The notes under the pieces were generated by a model that worked only from the letters and a program-made list of their open reading frames with translations, did no database searches and was not told the DNA's origin. Both the position numbers and the translations under genes were made by a program. A DNA stretch of 64,000 bases from Melioribacter sp. GTDB taxonomy: Bacteria > Bacteroidota > Ignavibacteria > Ignavibacteriales > Melioribacteraceae. The stretch covers positions 130,994 through 194,993 of the forward strand of contig JAOACD010000007.1 of assembly GCA_026417975.1 (NCBI GenBank). Direction: 5' to 3'. Numbering within the stretch: position 1 is the stretch's first letter; the number at the start of each line of letters is the position of its first letter. This document shows positions 8,307 to 18,345 of this stretch, one piece after another.

Positions 8307-9737
8307 CTACTTTATTGCATCAGTTATAATATTCATTAATAAGTCCGGTATAATTCCAAATAATATCACAAATAGACCACAAATAACAACAGAAACCATA
8401 GCATAAGGTGTCAAATAGGGTTGGAAATTATAATTAGATTCTCTGAAATACATATAAACTATAACTCTTAAATAAAAATAAACACTAATTACACTTGATA
8501 AAACTCCAATAATAGCAAGCCAAGTAAGGTCTGCTTTAATGGCACCTAAGAAAACATAATATTTACCAAAAAAACCTGCAAATGGTGGTATACCAGCTAG
8601 TGCAATCATGAATAACGACATCAATGCTGCTAGCAAAGGATTTTTTGAATTTAATCCTGCAAAAGCATCCAAATCGGTTCTCGAATCATTTTCACCTTCT
8701 ATAATTGCAATTATTCCAAAAGCTCCTAAATTAATAAAGGAATAAACCATAAGATAAAAAATTATTCCTTCTATACTCTCTATATTTCCTGCAGCTAAAC
8801 CAATTAACATATAACCAGCATGAGCAATAGATGAATAAGCAAGCATTCTTTTTAAATTTTTTTGTGATATAGCTACTATACTTCCAAGTAGCATAGACAT
8901 TGTAGACAAAGCTGCGAAGTAAGCACTAAAAGTATTTGTTACATTTAAAAAGTAAACAGCAGACAAACTCAAAATCAAAACACTGAAAGCAGCAACTTTA
9001 CCTGTAGTTGACATTAATCCAGTAACTGTTGTTGCAGAACCCTGATAAACATCAGGCACCCACATATGAAAAGGAACAGCAGCAATTTTAAAACTAAACC
9101 CTATCAAAAATAAAATGAATCCAGTAACAAAAATTACGTTATGAATAAGAGAAGAGAAATTTGAAACAATATATGAAATATTTGTTGTAGTTGCAGAACC
9201 ATAAATTAATGCAATGCCATAGACAATAAAACCAGTAGCAAAAGCTCCTAGTAAGAAATATTTCATAGAAGCTTCGTTTGCTGAAAGTTTTTTTCTATTT
9301 ATGCCTGCTAGTACATAAAAAGATATTGACATTAATTCTAAGCCTAAGAAAATCATAATAATATCAGATGCAGCAGCCATTATCATCATACCCAAAACAG
9401 AAAATTGAATTAAAATAAAATACTCACCATAATAGCTACCATATTTCTTAATATAGTCAACCGAACTCAATGTTACTAATAAAGCCCCCAAATTAAAAAC
9501 AAAGTTAAAGATAGCCGAGCGTCCTCCTACTTCTATCATCCCATTAAAAAGAATGAAGTGTTGATTGATGTTCAATAATGAATACAAGGAGATTATAAAA
9601 AATGAAATGATAGAAATCCACGGGAGAATTAGTTCACTTTCTTTAGAAACCATTTCTATAATCAACGATATTAAAATTGTAACACCCAAAATTACGAAGG
9701 GCATTAAATAAATATATTCAGAAACATTCGTAGGCAT
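8307..9737 (-). CDS. nuoN: NADH-quinone oxidoreductase subunit N
   Basis: A 476-residue, about 14-helix antiporter-like subunit of respiratory complex I, part of the proton-pumping membrane arm. It shows the proton-antiporter-M motifs FLGLELMSISFYVLAGINR, KIAAVPFHMWVPDVYQGS and the NLKRMLAYSSIAHAGYMLIG segment with the conserved Lys and His of the channel. The order nuoJ-K-L-M-N is the canonical order for the end of a nuo operon, and the gap to nuoM is 24 bases. It is followed by the NAD(P)HX repair gene. Confidence 0.95.
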   Translation of the reverse strand: MPTNVSEYIYLMPFVILGVTILISLIIEMVSKESELILPWISIISFFIISLYSLLNINQHFILFNGMIEVGGRSAIFNFVFNLGALLVTLSSVDYIKKYGSYYGEYFILIQFSVLGMMIMAAASDIIMIFLGLELMSISFYVLAGINRKKLSANEASMKYFLLGAFATGFIVYGIALIYGSATTTNISYIVSNFSSLIHNVIFVTGFILFLIGFSFKIAAVPFHMWVPDVYQGSATTVTGLMSTTGKVAAFSVLILSLSAVYFLNVTNTFSAYFAALSTMSMLLGSIVAISQKNLKRMLAYSSIAHAGYMLIGLAAGNIESIEGIIFYLMVYSFINLGAFGIIAIIEGENDSRTDLDAFAGLNSKNPLLAALMSLFMIALAGIPPFAGFFGKYYVFLGAIKADLTWLAIIGVLSSVISVYFYLRVIVYMYFRESNYNFQPYLTPYAMVSVVICGLFVILFGIIPDLLMNIITDAIK

Positions 9738-9761
9738 ATACTTTATACAGTTTATTTTTAG

Positions 9762-11288
9762 TTATTTTAGAAAATCGTATGTAAAAGAAGCTACACTTTT
9801 TAATATTGATTGAGTAGATACTTCTGTTAATTTCAAAAATGTTGAAGGATAAATACCAATCCAAAAAATAAATAACAAAATTGGTATAAGTGTTATTAAT
9901 TCTCTTATATTCATATCAGTAAGTTCTTGACGTAAATTATCATTCTTTATGACACCAAAAACAACTCTTTGATACATCCATAATAAATAAACAGCTGCAA
10001 ATATAATCCCTGTAGCAGCAAATATTGTGTACCACCAACTATTCAGAACAAGCGACTTAAATGAACCAAGTAAAATTAAAAACTCACCAACAAAACCATT
10101 CAAACCTGGCAAACCTATTGATGACAATGATACTATCATAAGAATAGTTGAATATATTGGTACAATTTTAGCAATACCGCCATAGTATTCAATTTCACGG
10201 TGATGAGTTCTTTCATATATAATTCCTACAAGAAGGAATAAAGCACCTGTAGACAAACCATGATTTATCATCTGGATTATTGCACCTTGCATAGATTCAA
10301 TAGTCATAGCAAAAATTCCAAGCACTACAAATCCAAGATGAGAAACGGATGAATATGCAACAAGTTTTTTCATGTCTGGTTGCACCATAGAAACCAACGC
10401 GCCATAAATTATCCCTATAACTGCAAGTATAGATATTAAAGGTGCATATTCAACTGCAGTTTGTGGGAATAATGGGAGACAATAGCGAATTAAACCATAT
10501 GTGCCCATTTTAAGCAAAACTCCAGCTAAAATAACAGAACCGGCAGTAGGAGCTTCTACATGGGCATCAGGCAACCAAGTATGCAAAGGAAATAGAGGAA
10601 CTTTTATAGCAAAACTTAAGAAGAATGCAAAGAACATCCATTTTTGAATTTCTCTAGAAACTAAAGGACCTACTTTGTATAAATCAAGAAGATTTGTTGA
10701 GAAAAATCCTAATTGATTTGATGCATAAACAGCAAGCCAGATTATTGCTACCAACATTAACAAGCTTCCAAACATTGTATACAAGAAAAATTTAATCGAA
10801 GCATAAATTCTTCTTTCTCCTCCCCAAATTCCAATAATAAAATACATAGGAATAAGCATTGCTTCCCAAAAAATATAAAACAAGAACAAATCAAGTGATA
10901 TAAATACACCTATCATTCCTGCTTCGAGAAGAAGCATTGAGAAAGTAAACATTTTAACCTTATCATTAATAGAATTCCATGTTGAAAGCAATGTTAATGG
11001 TGTAATAAAAGTTGTCAATAAAACTAAAATTAAAGATATTCCATCAATACCAACATGATAACTAATATTTAAGCTTTTAATCCACAATACTTTATGGATT
11101 AATTGAAAATCTGTTTTTGTACTGTCAAATAAATAATAAACAAAAAGAGAGATTATAAATGTAATTAGTGAAAAAACAAGCCCAATCCATCTTACTAATT
11201 TTTTTTCATTTTCATTAAAAAAAAGAATAACTAAACTTCCAATTATTGGAACAATTAACAAATAAGTTAACATAAAATTATTAGTCAT
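9762..11288 (-). CDS. nuoM: NADH-quinone oxidoreductase subunit M
   Basis: A 508-residue antiporter-like complex I subunit with about 14 helices. Family landmarks are SYHVGIDGISLILVLLTTFI, FYIFWEAMLIPMYFIIGIWGG with the essential Glu, VPLFPLHTWLPDAHVEAPT, DMKKLVAYSSVSHLGFVVLG and SSIGLPGLNGFVGEF. It lies between nuoL (29 bases upstream) and nuoN (24 bases downstream) in an unbroken co-directional series, so it is part of one transcript. Its length matches bacterial NuoM. Confidence 0.96.
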   Translation of the reverse strand: MTNNFMLTYLLIVPIIGSLVILFFNENEKKLVRWIGLVFSLITFIISLFVYYLFDSTKTDFQLIHKVLWIKSLNISYHVGIDGISLILVLLTTFITPLTLLSTWNSINDKVKMFTFSMLLLEAGMIGVFISLDLFLFYIFWEAMLIPMYFIIGIWGGERRIYASIKFFLYTMFGSLLMLVAIIWLAVYASNQLGFFSTNLLDLYKVGPLVSREIQKWMFFAFFLSFAIKVPLFPLHTWLPDAHVEAPTAGSVILAGVLLKMGTYGLIRYCLPLFPQTAVEYAPLISILAVIGIIYGALVSMVQPDMKKLVAYSSVSHLGFVVLGIFAMTIESMQGAIIQMINHGLSTGALFLLVGIIYERTHHREIEYYGGIAKIVPIYSTILMIVSLSSIGLPGLNGFVGEFLILLGSFKSLVLNSWWYTIFAATGIIFAAVYLLWMYQRVVFGVIKNDNLRQELTDMNIRELITLIPILLFIFWIGIYPSTFLKLTEVSTQSILKSVASFTYDFLK

Positions 11289-11317
11289 ATTTGAATAAAA
11301 CCCTAATAATTAGGAGG

Positions 11318-13258
11318 TTATAAATTCACAATTATCCAGAATAGTATTAAAACAATTCCAACACCCATAATCAAAGCATAAAATTGAACAAGGCCATTTT
11401 GAATCCTTCTGATCTTTTCTGAAAAAATATTAACAATCTCTGCAACTCCATTTACCATTCCATCTATTATTATAGAATCAGTAAATTTCCATAAAATTTT
11501 TTCTGAGACAATCTTAATTGGTCTTACAATTATTGAATCATATATTTCATCAACATAATATTTATTGAAGAGTAGGTTGTAAACTTTAACAAATCGTTTT
11601 TTAAGTTTATCGATAACAAATATATTTTTGGTATAAACATATATTGCAATGTAAATTGCACAAAGTGCTAGCAAAACTGAAATTAGCATTAATAAAACTT
11701 CTTCAAAATGAGAATGGAAGCTAGAAGTAAGCAATTTTTCTTCTGCCGATTTATATACCGGTTCTAACCAATTTTTAAATAAATTACCTTCTTGGTCAGA
11801 AAAAATTTCTGGTATACCAACATAACCACCAAGTATAGACAATATAGCAAGGATTATTAAAGGAATAGTCATAACAGAAGGTGACTCGTGAGGATGATAT
11901 TTATGATGGTCAAATCTTTCATTGCCAAGAAAAGTTAATGCAAATAATCTAAAGATATAAAAAGCTGTAAGCATAGCAGTTACAGCACCACCAAACCAAA
12001 ATATAAAACCACCATTAACGTAAGCATACCATAAAATCTCATCTTTACTAAAAAAACCTGAAAATCCAGGGAATCCTGCAATTGCCAATGCAGCAATAAG
12101 AAAAGTAAAATAAGTTTTTGGCATGTAATTTTTTAATCCACCATAATTTTGAATATTTTGTTCTTCATGCATCGCGTGAATTACAGAACCAGCTCCTAAA
12201 AATAGCAATGCTTTAAAAAAAGCATGAGTCATTACATGAAAAATTGACGAACTAAAAGCTCCTACTCCTGAAGCTAAGAACATATAACCCAACTGACTAA
12301 TTGTAGAGTAAGCTAACACTTTCTTTATATCATTTTGTACTAAACCAATAGTTGCAGCAAGGAAGGCAGTAAGTAAACCAACAACAGCAATAATCATCAT
12401 TACAGTTGGAGCAGAAGCAAATAAAATAGATGCACGAGAAACCATATAAACACCAGCTGTAACCATCGTAGCTGCATGTATCAATGCTGAAACAGGGGTT
12501 GGACCAGCCATAGCATCAGGCAACCAAATATAAAGAGGAATTTGTGCAGATTTGCCGGTAGCTCCTATAAATAAAAATAAAGCAATTAGATTAAATGTAT
12601 TTTCGTTTATTAGGAATGTTTGAGCTTTTGAAAAAACATCTTGGAAATTAAGAGAATCAAAAGTTTGATAGATTAAAAATAACCCAAGTAAAAATCCAAA
12701 ATCACCAATTCTGTTTACAATGAAAGCTTTTTTAGCAGCATCGGCTGTAGTTCCTTTTTCAAATTTTCTATCGTACCAAAATCCAATTAACAAATAAGAA
12801 CAAAGACCTACACCTTCCCATCCAAGAAAAAGAACTACAAAATTATCTCCAAGTATTAAATTCATCATTGCAAAGATGAATAAATTCAAGTAAGCAAAAA
12901 ATCTCCAAAAACCTTTATCGCCATGCATATAACCTATTGAATAGACGTGAATTAAGAATCCTACTCCAGTTACAATTAAAGACATTGTAAGAGAAAGCTG
13001 GTCTACGAGGTAAGCAAATTTTATGTTAAGACCATTAGCTGAAAGCCAAGTAAATAATTCAACAGTATTTGTTCTTTGTTCTACTGGAAATTGAATGGTT
13101 TGCACAAAAGCAAGTAGGGAAATTAAAAATGCAATTCCAACAGTTGAACTGCCAATAATACCAATAGTTAATTCACTTTTAATCTTCCTTCCAAAAAACC
13201 CATTAATTAAAAAGCCAATTAATGGGAATAAAACAGCAAGATAAATATATTTAATCAT
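11318..13258 (-). CDS. nuoL: NADH-quinone oxidoreductase subunit L
   Basis: The 646-residue distal antiporter-like subunit of complex I with about 16 helices and the C-terminal amphipathic lateral helix that runs along the membrane arm. Conserved segments include FLGWEGVGLCSYLLIGFWYDR, SAQIPLYIWLPDAMAGPTPVSALIHAATMVTAG, NDIKKVLAYSTISQLGYMFL and FPGFSGFFSKDEIL. It begins six bases after nuoK and ends 29 bases before nuoM. Proton translocation is established for the family. Confidence 0.96.
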   Translation of the reverse strand: MIKYIYLAVLFPLIGFLINGFFGRKIKSELTIGIIGSSTVGIAFLISLLAFVQTIQFPVEQRTNTVELFTWLSANGLNIKFAYLVDQLSLTMSLIVTGVGFLIHVYSIGYMHGDKGFWRFFAYLNLFIFAMMNLILGDNFVVLFLGWEGVGLCSYLLIGFWYDRKFEKGTTADAAKKAFIVNRIGDFGFLLGLFLIYQTFDSLNFQDVFSKAQTFLINENTFNLIALFLFIGATGKSAQIPLYIWLPDAMAGPTPVSALIHAATMVTAGVYMVSRASILFASAPTVMMIIAVVGLLTAFLAATIGLVQNDIKKVLAYSTISQLGYMFLASGVGAFSSSIFHVMTHAFFKALLFLGAGSVIHAMHEEQNIQNYGGLKNYMPKTYFTFLIAALAIAGFPGFSGFFSKDEILWYAYVNGGFIFWFGGAVTAMLTAFYIFRLFALTFLGNERFDHHKYHPHESPSVMTIPLIILAILSILGGYVGIPEIFSDQEGNLFKNWLEPVYKSAEEKLLTSSFHSHFEEVLLMLISVLLALCAIYIAIYVYTKNIFVIDKLKKRFVKVYNLLFNKYYVDEIYDSIIVRPIKIVSEKILWKFTDSIIIDGMVNGVAEIVNIFSEKIRRIQNGLVQFYALIMGVGIVLILFWIIVNL

Positions 13259-13264
13259 CAGATA

Positions 13265-13573
13265 TTACCACTTAAAAATATTTATTTCATCAATATTAAC
13301 AGTTTGTTTATTTCTAAATATAGCGATAATAATTGCCAATCCAACTGCTGCTTCGGCAGCTGCAACAGTCATAACAAAAAAAACAAAAACTTGACCAACT
13401 GGATTCCCAATATATGATGAAAAAGTTACCAAAGCTAAGTTAGCTGAATTAAGCATTAATTCTATACACATAAAAACAACAATAGCATTTCTTCTTATAA
13501 ATACTCCGATTACACCAACTACAAACATAAACGCACTCAAGATTAAATAATATTCTATTGGAATAACTGACAT
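13265..13573 (-). CDS. nuoK: NADH-quinone oxidoreductase subunit K
   Basis: A 102-residue, three-helix complex I subunit that carries buried glutamates of the E-channel, here in [15 protein letters not shown]. The [17 protein letters not shown] segment ([18 protein letters not shown]) is also present. An in-frame TTG lies two codons upstream, but ATG at 13571-13573 has an AGGA site six bases before it and gives the usual NuoK length, so it is preferred. It is eight bases from nuoL and 14 from nuoJ, tightly within the operon. Confidence 0.95.
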   Translation of the reverse strand: MSVIPIEYYLILSAFMFVVGVIGVFIRRNAIVVFMCIELMLNSANLALVTFSSYIGNPVGQVFVFFVMTVAAAEAAVGLAIIIAIFRNKQTVNIDEINIFKW

Positions 13574-13587
13574 AAACAATCCTGAAT

Positions 13588-14103
13588 TTATTCGAATTTT
13601 TTCTTAGCTAAAATTATTGCACCTATTGTTGCTGCTAATAACAAGAACCCTGCAATTTCAAACGGAATAAAATAATTTGTATATAACTCGCGACCTATAG
13701 TTTGAATAGTCCCGATTTTAACACTCTGAACTTCGTTTTGTATAAGAGAGTTTGATGGTTTAGCATAAAAAATTAAGTAAGCGAACTGAACAAAAATCAA
13801 AATTCCTATTAATATTGCAAAATTTTTTAGCAATTTATTTTGACTAAATATTAATGGTTCATTTTCTGTTTTTAATAACATAATAACAAAAAGGAATAAA
13901 ACCATAATAGCTCCAGCATATACTATGACCTGAGCAACTGCAATAAACTGTGCATTTAAGAGTAAATATAAACCTGCTAGAGCAAAAAAATTTATGATAA
14001 GAAATAATGCACTAATCACAGCATTTTTTCTTGTAATCATCAACACTGATGAAACTACAGCTATTAAAGAAAGAATACCAAAGATCAAAATCGTGAAATT
14101 CAT
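13588..14103 (-). CDS. nuoJ: NADH-quinone oxidoreductase subunit J
   Basis: A 171-residue, five-helix complex I membrane subunit. The most conserved feature is the third-helix segment [27 protein letters not shown], where the pi-bulge involved in coupling lies. The ATG at 14101-14103 sits one base after the asnS stop codon, so nuoJ is almost certainly co-translated with asnS. No nuoA-I genes lie upstream in this window, so this is a detached distal half of the nuo gene set. Confidence 0.95.
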   Translation of the reverse strand: MNFTILIFGILSLIAVVSSVLMITRKNAVISALFLIINFFALAGLYLLLNAQFIAVAQVIVYAGAIMVLFLFVIMLLKTENEPLIFSQNKLLKNFAILIGILIFVQFAYLIFYAKPSNSLIQNEVQSVKIGTIQTIGRELYTNYFIPFEIAGFLLLAATIGAIILAKKKFE

Positions 14104-14104
14104 A

Positions 14105-15406
14105 TTATGGTGTATTCCTGTAAATCATTCTTGGGAAAGGAATAGCTTCTCTTAGATGTTCTAAGCCACAAATCCAACTTACAGTTCTTTCCAAACCTAA
14201 ACCAAATCCTGAATGAGGAACAGAGCCGTATCTTCTTAAATCGAGATACCACTCAAAGTATTCTTGAGGCAAATTATGCTCTTTAATTCTTTGTATAAGT
14301 GTTTCAAGGTCATCTTCACGTTGACTTCCACCAATTATTTCACCATAGCCTTCAGGGGCTAACACATCAACTGCTAAAGCTAATTTTGGATTTTGTGGGT
14401 CTCTTTTCATATAAAATGCTTTAACTTCGGCAGGATATCTATGAACCATAACAGGTTTATCAAATTGTTCAGAAATAATAGTCTCGTCGCCACCACCAAA
14501 ATCGTTACCCCACTGAAAATCAACACCATTTTTTCTAAGTATTTCTACTGCTTCATCATATGTAATTCTAGGGAAAGGACGAACAACTTTTTCTAACTTT
14601 GATGTATCTCTTTCAAGTTCTTTTAGTTCTTCCCTGCGTTCTTCAAGCACTGTTTGAACAATATATTCCAGAAATTCTTCTGCTAAATCCATATTATCAT
14701 CCAAATCATAAAAAGCCATTTCAGGTTCAACCATCCAGAATTCCGTCAAATGTCTTCTTGTTTTAGATTTTTCTGCTCTAAAAGTTGGACCAAATGAATA
14801 AACTTTTCCAAGAGCCATGGCACCACTTTCTGCATAAAGCTGCCCTGATTGTGTTAAATATGCTTTACCTAAATCAAAGTAATCAATTTCAAACAAAGTT
14901 GATGTTCCCTCGCAAGCATTTGGAGTAATTATTGGGGGGTCAAAAAGAACAAAGCCACGTGAGTCAAAAAAATCACGAATAGCTTTTACAATTCGATGCC
15001 GAATTTTTAATATAGCAACTTGTTTTTTAGAGCGAACCCAAAGATGACGGTTATCCATTAAGAATTCTATTCCATGCTCTTTAGGTGTAATTGGGTAGTT
15101 TTGTGAAAGGGAGATTAATTTAAGATCTATTACATCTAGCTCGTATCCGCCTATAGCGCGTTTTTCTTCCCTTACTTTCCCTTTAACTTCAAACGAAGAT
15201 TCTTGTGTAATTTTATCTGCTATTTCAAAAACATTATCATCTACATTATTTTTAACAACAACACATTGTACATAGCCTGAACCATCTCTCATAATCAAAA
15301 ACTTAATTTTTCCACTCGACCTTTTATTATATAGCCACCCTTTTAATATTACTTCTTCCCCTACATGTTTTGATAAATCTTTGATATAAACTGAAGGTTT
15401 TATCAT
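14105..15406 (-). CDS. asnS: asparaginyl-tRNA synthetase
   Basis: A 433-residue class IIb synthetase that charges tRNA(Asn). The N-terminal OB-fold anticodon-binding domain (about 1-105) contains [19 protein letters not shown]. The catalytic domain follows with motif 1, motif 2 ([24 protein letters not shown]) and motif 3 ([15 protein letters not shown]). The [13 protein letters not shown] and [10 protein letters not shown] segments are of the AsnRS rather than AspRS type. It directly precedes nuoJ with a one-base gap, an unusual partner that may place complex I subunits under a housekeeping promoter. Downstream of ppx by 65 bases. Confidence 0.94.
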   Translation of the reverse strand: MIKPSVYIKDLSKHVGEEVILKGWLYNKRSSGKIKFLIMRDGSGYVQCVVVKNNVDDNVFEIADKITQESSFEVKGKVREEKRAIGGYELDVIDLKLISLSQNYPITPKEHGIEFLMDNRHLWVRSKKQVAILKIRHRIVKAIRDFFDSRGFVLFDPPIITPNACEGTSTLFEIDYFDLGKAYLTQSGQLYAESGAMALGKVYSFGPTFRAEKSKTRRHLTEFWMVEPEMAFYDLDDNMDLAEEFLEYIVQTVLEERREELKELERDTSKLEKVVRPFPRITYDEAVEILRKNGVDFQWGNDFGGGDETIISEQFDKPVMVHRYPAEVKAFYMKRDPQNPKLALAVDVLAPEGYGEIIGGSQREDDLETLIQRIKEHNLPQEYFEWYLDLRRYGSVPHSGFGLGLERTVSWICGLEHLREAIPFPRMIYRNTP

Positions 15407-15471
15407 CTGAAAAATCTCTAAATTATATTTTCAAATATAACTAAGTGATTAACTATAATGCAAAAGAAAGA

Positions 15472-17034
15472 TTATGTTTGGTTAGAAATAACTGCTTTTA
15501 TTTTTTTGTTAAAAACTTCTTCAAATAAACCTTTGCGTCTTTCAAAGTTCCACAATTCTATATCCGGATTATACTTTTTGTCATAATCTAGTTGAAGCAG
15601 AACAATATTATTGTCTATTTCTACATTAATGTTTTCTATAACTTGTCTATGTGTTCTATCCAGCGAATCCGCAATTCTTAATATAGAAGAAAGTTTTTTT
15701 ATTATTTCTTTGGTATGCTCAGTTAATATTTCAAATTCGATATGACTAGTTTTGGGATGGCTTTTTCTATGATATCTCGCAGTATGCGCAATTATATCAA
15801 TTTCATTTTCATTAAAGCCTAATAATTCGCTATTTTTAATTAGATAGTAACTGTGATAATGATGATTTGCATGGGAAATATTATGTCCAATATCATGCAA
15901 TATAGCTGCAGCTTCAAGAAGTTCTCTGTACTCTAAATTAAGACTATGAAGTTCCTTTAATTTATCAAATAATTGAAGAGACAACTTTGCTACATGCTCA
16001 CAATGTATTTTATCATAATTATACTTTTCTGCAAGATGAATAATAGAGTCTTTTCTAATATCTGATAATCTTGGTTTTGTTGATTCCGAACCATATTTTT
16101 GAAGAGTATCTATAATAATTCCTTCCCGAAGAGCATATCCTGATATTGTCATTTTATCTAATTTAAGTAAATCAAAGATTGTTTGAAGTATTATTATACC
16201 AGCAGGAATTATATCAGCTCTTTTTTCATCCATCCCAGGTACTTTCTTTCTTCTTTCTGCTGTTGTTCTTTTTAAGATTTCTTTAGTAATACTTTTTAAT
16301 TCATCTTTTGTAAAAGTAAAATTATTTAATGTTGTTAAAGAATTAAAATTTTTTCTTTCAATAACATTAATCATTTGTCCCACAGCCATTATTGTTCCAG
16401 AAGTACCAACAACCATTTCAAACCCTAATTTTTCTATTTGATTAGTAACAGTAAATATTTCCCCTTCTACCCATTTTTTACATTCTAAAACTCCTTTTTC
16501 TGTAATAACAAAGTCTGGGAAAAATTTATTAGCTAAACGAACAGCTCCTATCTTCAAACTGTTGGAATATATTTGATTCCCTTTTTCGCCTATTAAAAAC
16601 TCAGTACTTCCACCACCTATATCTATCAGTAAAATTTTCTTATCATAAACAGGAAGAGCTTTTAAGACACCAAGATAAATTAATCGAGCTTCTTCAAATC
16701 CACTAACAACTTCAATATCAATTCCAATTTCTTGTTGTACTTTTTGAATAAATTCATTTTTATTATGTGATTCTCTAACCGCACTTGTTGCAACTGCTCT
16801 AATTTTAGCATTATATGATTCTGCTATACCTTTAAATCTTTTCAAACATTCAAGACCTCTATTCATAGCTTCTGGCAAAATAAATTTAATATCACCTCTA
16901 CTTCCTTCTCCTAATCTTATTACTTCTTTTTCTCTATCAATAATATCAAAATTGCCGTTATTTCTTATCTTAACAATAATTAAATGAAAAGAGTTAGTTC
17001 CAATATCTATTGCTGCCAAATTTTTTTCTTCCAT
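15472..17034 (-). CDS. ppx: Ppx/GppA phosphatase with C-terminal HD domain
   Basis: A 520-residue exopolyphosphatase/guanosine pentaphosphate phosphatase family protein. Its ASKHA-fold core (about 1-305) begins AAIDIGTNSFHLIIV and includes VATSAVRESHN, LLIDIGGGSTEFLIG and VVGTSGTIMAVGQ. The C-terminal half is an HD-type domain with AAAILHDIGHNISHANHHYHSYYLI. Substrate choice between polyphosphate and (p)ppGpp cannot be settled from sequence. It lies three bases after the GT9 glycosyltransferase gene, so the two are likely one transcript. Cytoplasmic. Confidence 0.9.
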   Translation of the reverse strand: MEEKNLAAIDIGTNSFHLIIVKIRNNGNFDIIDREKEVIRLGEGSRGDIKFILPEAMNRGLECLKRFKGIAESYNAKIRAVATSAVRESHNKNEFIQKVQQEIGIDIEVVSGFEEARLIYLGVLKALPVYDKKILLIDIGGGSTEFLIGEKGNQIYSNSLKIGAVRLANKFFPDFVITEKGVLECKKWVEGEIFTVTNQIEKLGFEMVVGTSGTIMAVGQMINVIERKNFNSLTTLNNFTFTKDELKSITKEILKRTTAERRKKVPGMDEKRADIIPAGIIILQTIFDLLKLDKMTISGYALREGIIIDTLQKYGSESTKPRLSDIRKDSIIHLAEKYNYDKIHCEHVAKLSLQLFDKLKELHSLNLEYRELLEAAAILHDIGHNISHANHHYHSYYLIKNSELLGFNENEIDIIAHTARYHRKSHPKTSHIEFEILTEHTKEIIKKLSSILRIADSLDRTHRQVIENINVEIDNNIVLLQLDYDKKYNPDIELWNFERRKGLFEEVFNKKIKAVISNQT

Positions 17035-17037
17035 TGC

Positions 17038-18132
17038 TTACTTCTTATTTTGTTCAAGAATCTGTTCGCATAATTTGAAAACATCATCAACTGCAATATC
17101 AGAAATTAAATCTGACTTTCTTATAAAAAATTTATTATTCCCCAATGGTGCCCAATTAAATGGATTTGTTGGTCCAAAAAGAGATATTTGTGGAGTTTTA
17201 GTAACCCCAGCAACATGCATTACACCAGTGTCATTAGTAATAAATAAACTGCTTTTAGAAATAAGAGCTGCCAATTGTGAAATTGGTTTATTAATAAAAT
17301 AATTAACGTTGACCTTCAAATTTTCTTTGATGTATTTTATTTCATTCCAATCAGCATTGCTGCCTGTAAGATAAATTTTTACTTTATACTTTTTGTGTAA
17401 TTTATTGATAAGTTCTATAAAATTATTTAAAGGCCATCTATTTTGTGGTTTACCTGCCCCTATATGCAATCCAATTAATAATTCATTATCACATAAATCC
17501 ATAGATGAAATAAATTCATTTACTCTCTTTTCATCTTCCTCTGTAATTTTTATATGCGATATAAAATTTTGAGTTGAAATACCAAAAGGTCGAACTATAT
17601 CGAGTATAAAATCAGAAACATGCATATCAGGATTTTTTCTCCAATCAAGACTAATTCGATAATGGAATAAGAAAGATAGTTTATTTTCTTTACCGTTAAG
17701 CGATAATGGGCCAATCTTAATTTTCGAATTTGATATTGCGGCTAAGATACAGCTTGTATTAGAAATTGCAACTGTAGCAGGAACAATTACAACATCATAC
17801 TCTTTTTTCAAAAGTTTTATTAAACGAAACAAATATAAAGGATTGAACAATTTTTTTTTGTTAAAGACAAATAAACTGTCTATAAAATCATTTTTTTCAA
17901 CTGCAAAAAAGTTTTCTGGACTTGCTATCAAAGTTACCAAGCTTTCAGAATATTTTTCTTTAATTGCTCTAAACAATGGTACAGAAGCAAGCATATCACC
18001 AAATTGATTATGTTGACGTACAATTAAAATATTTTTAGGCTTACCAAGTTCAAAATCTTTTCTTTCAGCCACAGAAAAATTTTTTTGAAGAATTTTTATT
18101 ATAAATTCAGAAAAAAAACTTTGACGGGGCAT
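17038..18132 (-). CDS. glycosyltransferase family 9 (ADP-heptose:LPS heptosyltransferase-like)
   Basis: A 364-residue GT-B enzyme of family 9, which normally adds heptose to the LPS inner core using ADP-heptose. The N-terminal half has NILIVRQHNQFGDMLASVPLFRAI. The C-terminal half has the donor-binding signature LLIGLHIGAGKPQNRWPL and the DTGVMHVAGVTKTPQISLFGPTNP loop. There is a short basic N-terminal extension but no signal peptide, fitting a cytoplasmic-face enzyme. It sits between a small membrane-protein gene and ppx. Together with lptD at the other end of the window it supports an LPS-containing outer membrane. Exact acceptor is unknown. Confidence 0.88.
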   Translation of the reverse strand: MPRQSFFSEFIIKILQKNFSVAERKDFELGKPKNILIVRQHNQFGDMLASVPLFRAIKEKYSESLVTLIASPENFFAVEKNDFIDSLFVFNKKKLFNPLYLFRLIKLLKKEYDVVIVPATVAISNTSCILAAISNSKIKIGPLSLNGKENKLSFLFHYRISLDWRKNPDMHVSDFILDIVRPFGISTQNFISHIKITEEDEKRVNEFISSMDLCDNELLIGLHIGAGKPQNRWPLNNFIELINKLHKKYKVKIYLTGSNADWNEIKYIKENLKVNVNYFINKPISQLAALISKSSLFITNDTGVMHVAGVTKTPQISLFGPTNPFNWAPLGNNKFFIRKSDLISDIAVDDVFKLCEQILEQNKK

Positions 18133-18138
18133 TGAGTT

Positions 18139-18342
18139 TTAATTTTTAGAATTGTTTTTTACTTTTGGATTTATATCTTCAAATTTAGCCTCTATTATAT
18201 CCTCTTCCTTAATTATATACTTAGAATTATTTTTTCGAGTTTTACTTTCTTCTTGCTTTAATGAAGCCCAAGCGCTTTTAACTATTTTGATAATAGTATA
18301 TAACAAGAAAAATAATATTATCCATATTAATAAACGTATCAT
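18139..18342 (-). CDS. small single-pass membrane protein, unknown
   Basis: A 67-residue protein with one N-terminal hydrophobic helix (about 3-22) followed by a charged, lysine/glutamate-rich tail. No family was recognised with confidence; short proteins of this layout (one helix plus charged tail) are common in the FCB group. An AAGGA ribosome site upstream of ATG 18340-18342, and the three-base gap to the kinase gene and six-base gap to the glycosyltransferase gene, support it being real and part of the operon. No function is proposed. Confidence 0.65.
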   Translation of the reverse strand: MIRLLIWIILFFLLYTIIKIVKSAWASLKQEESKTRKNNSKYIIKEEDIIEAKFEDINPKVKNNSKN

Positions 18343-18345
18343 TTT

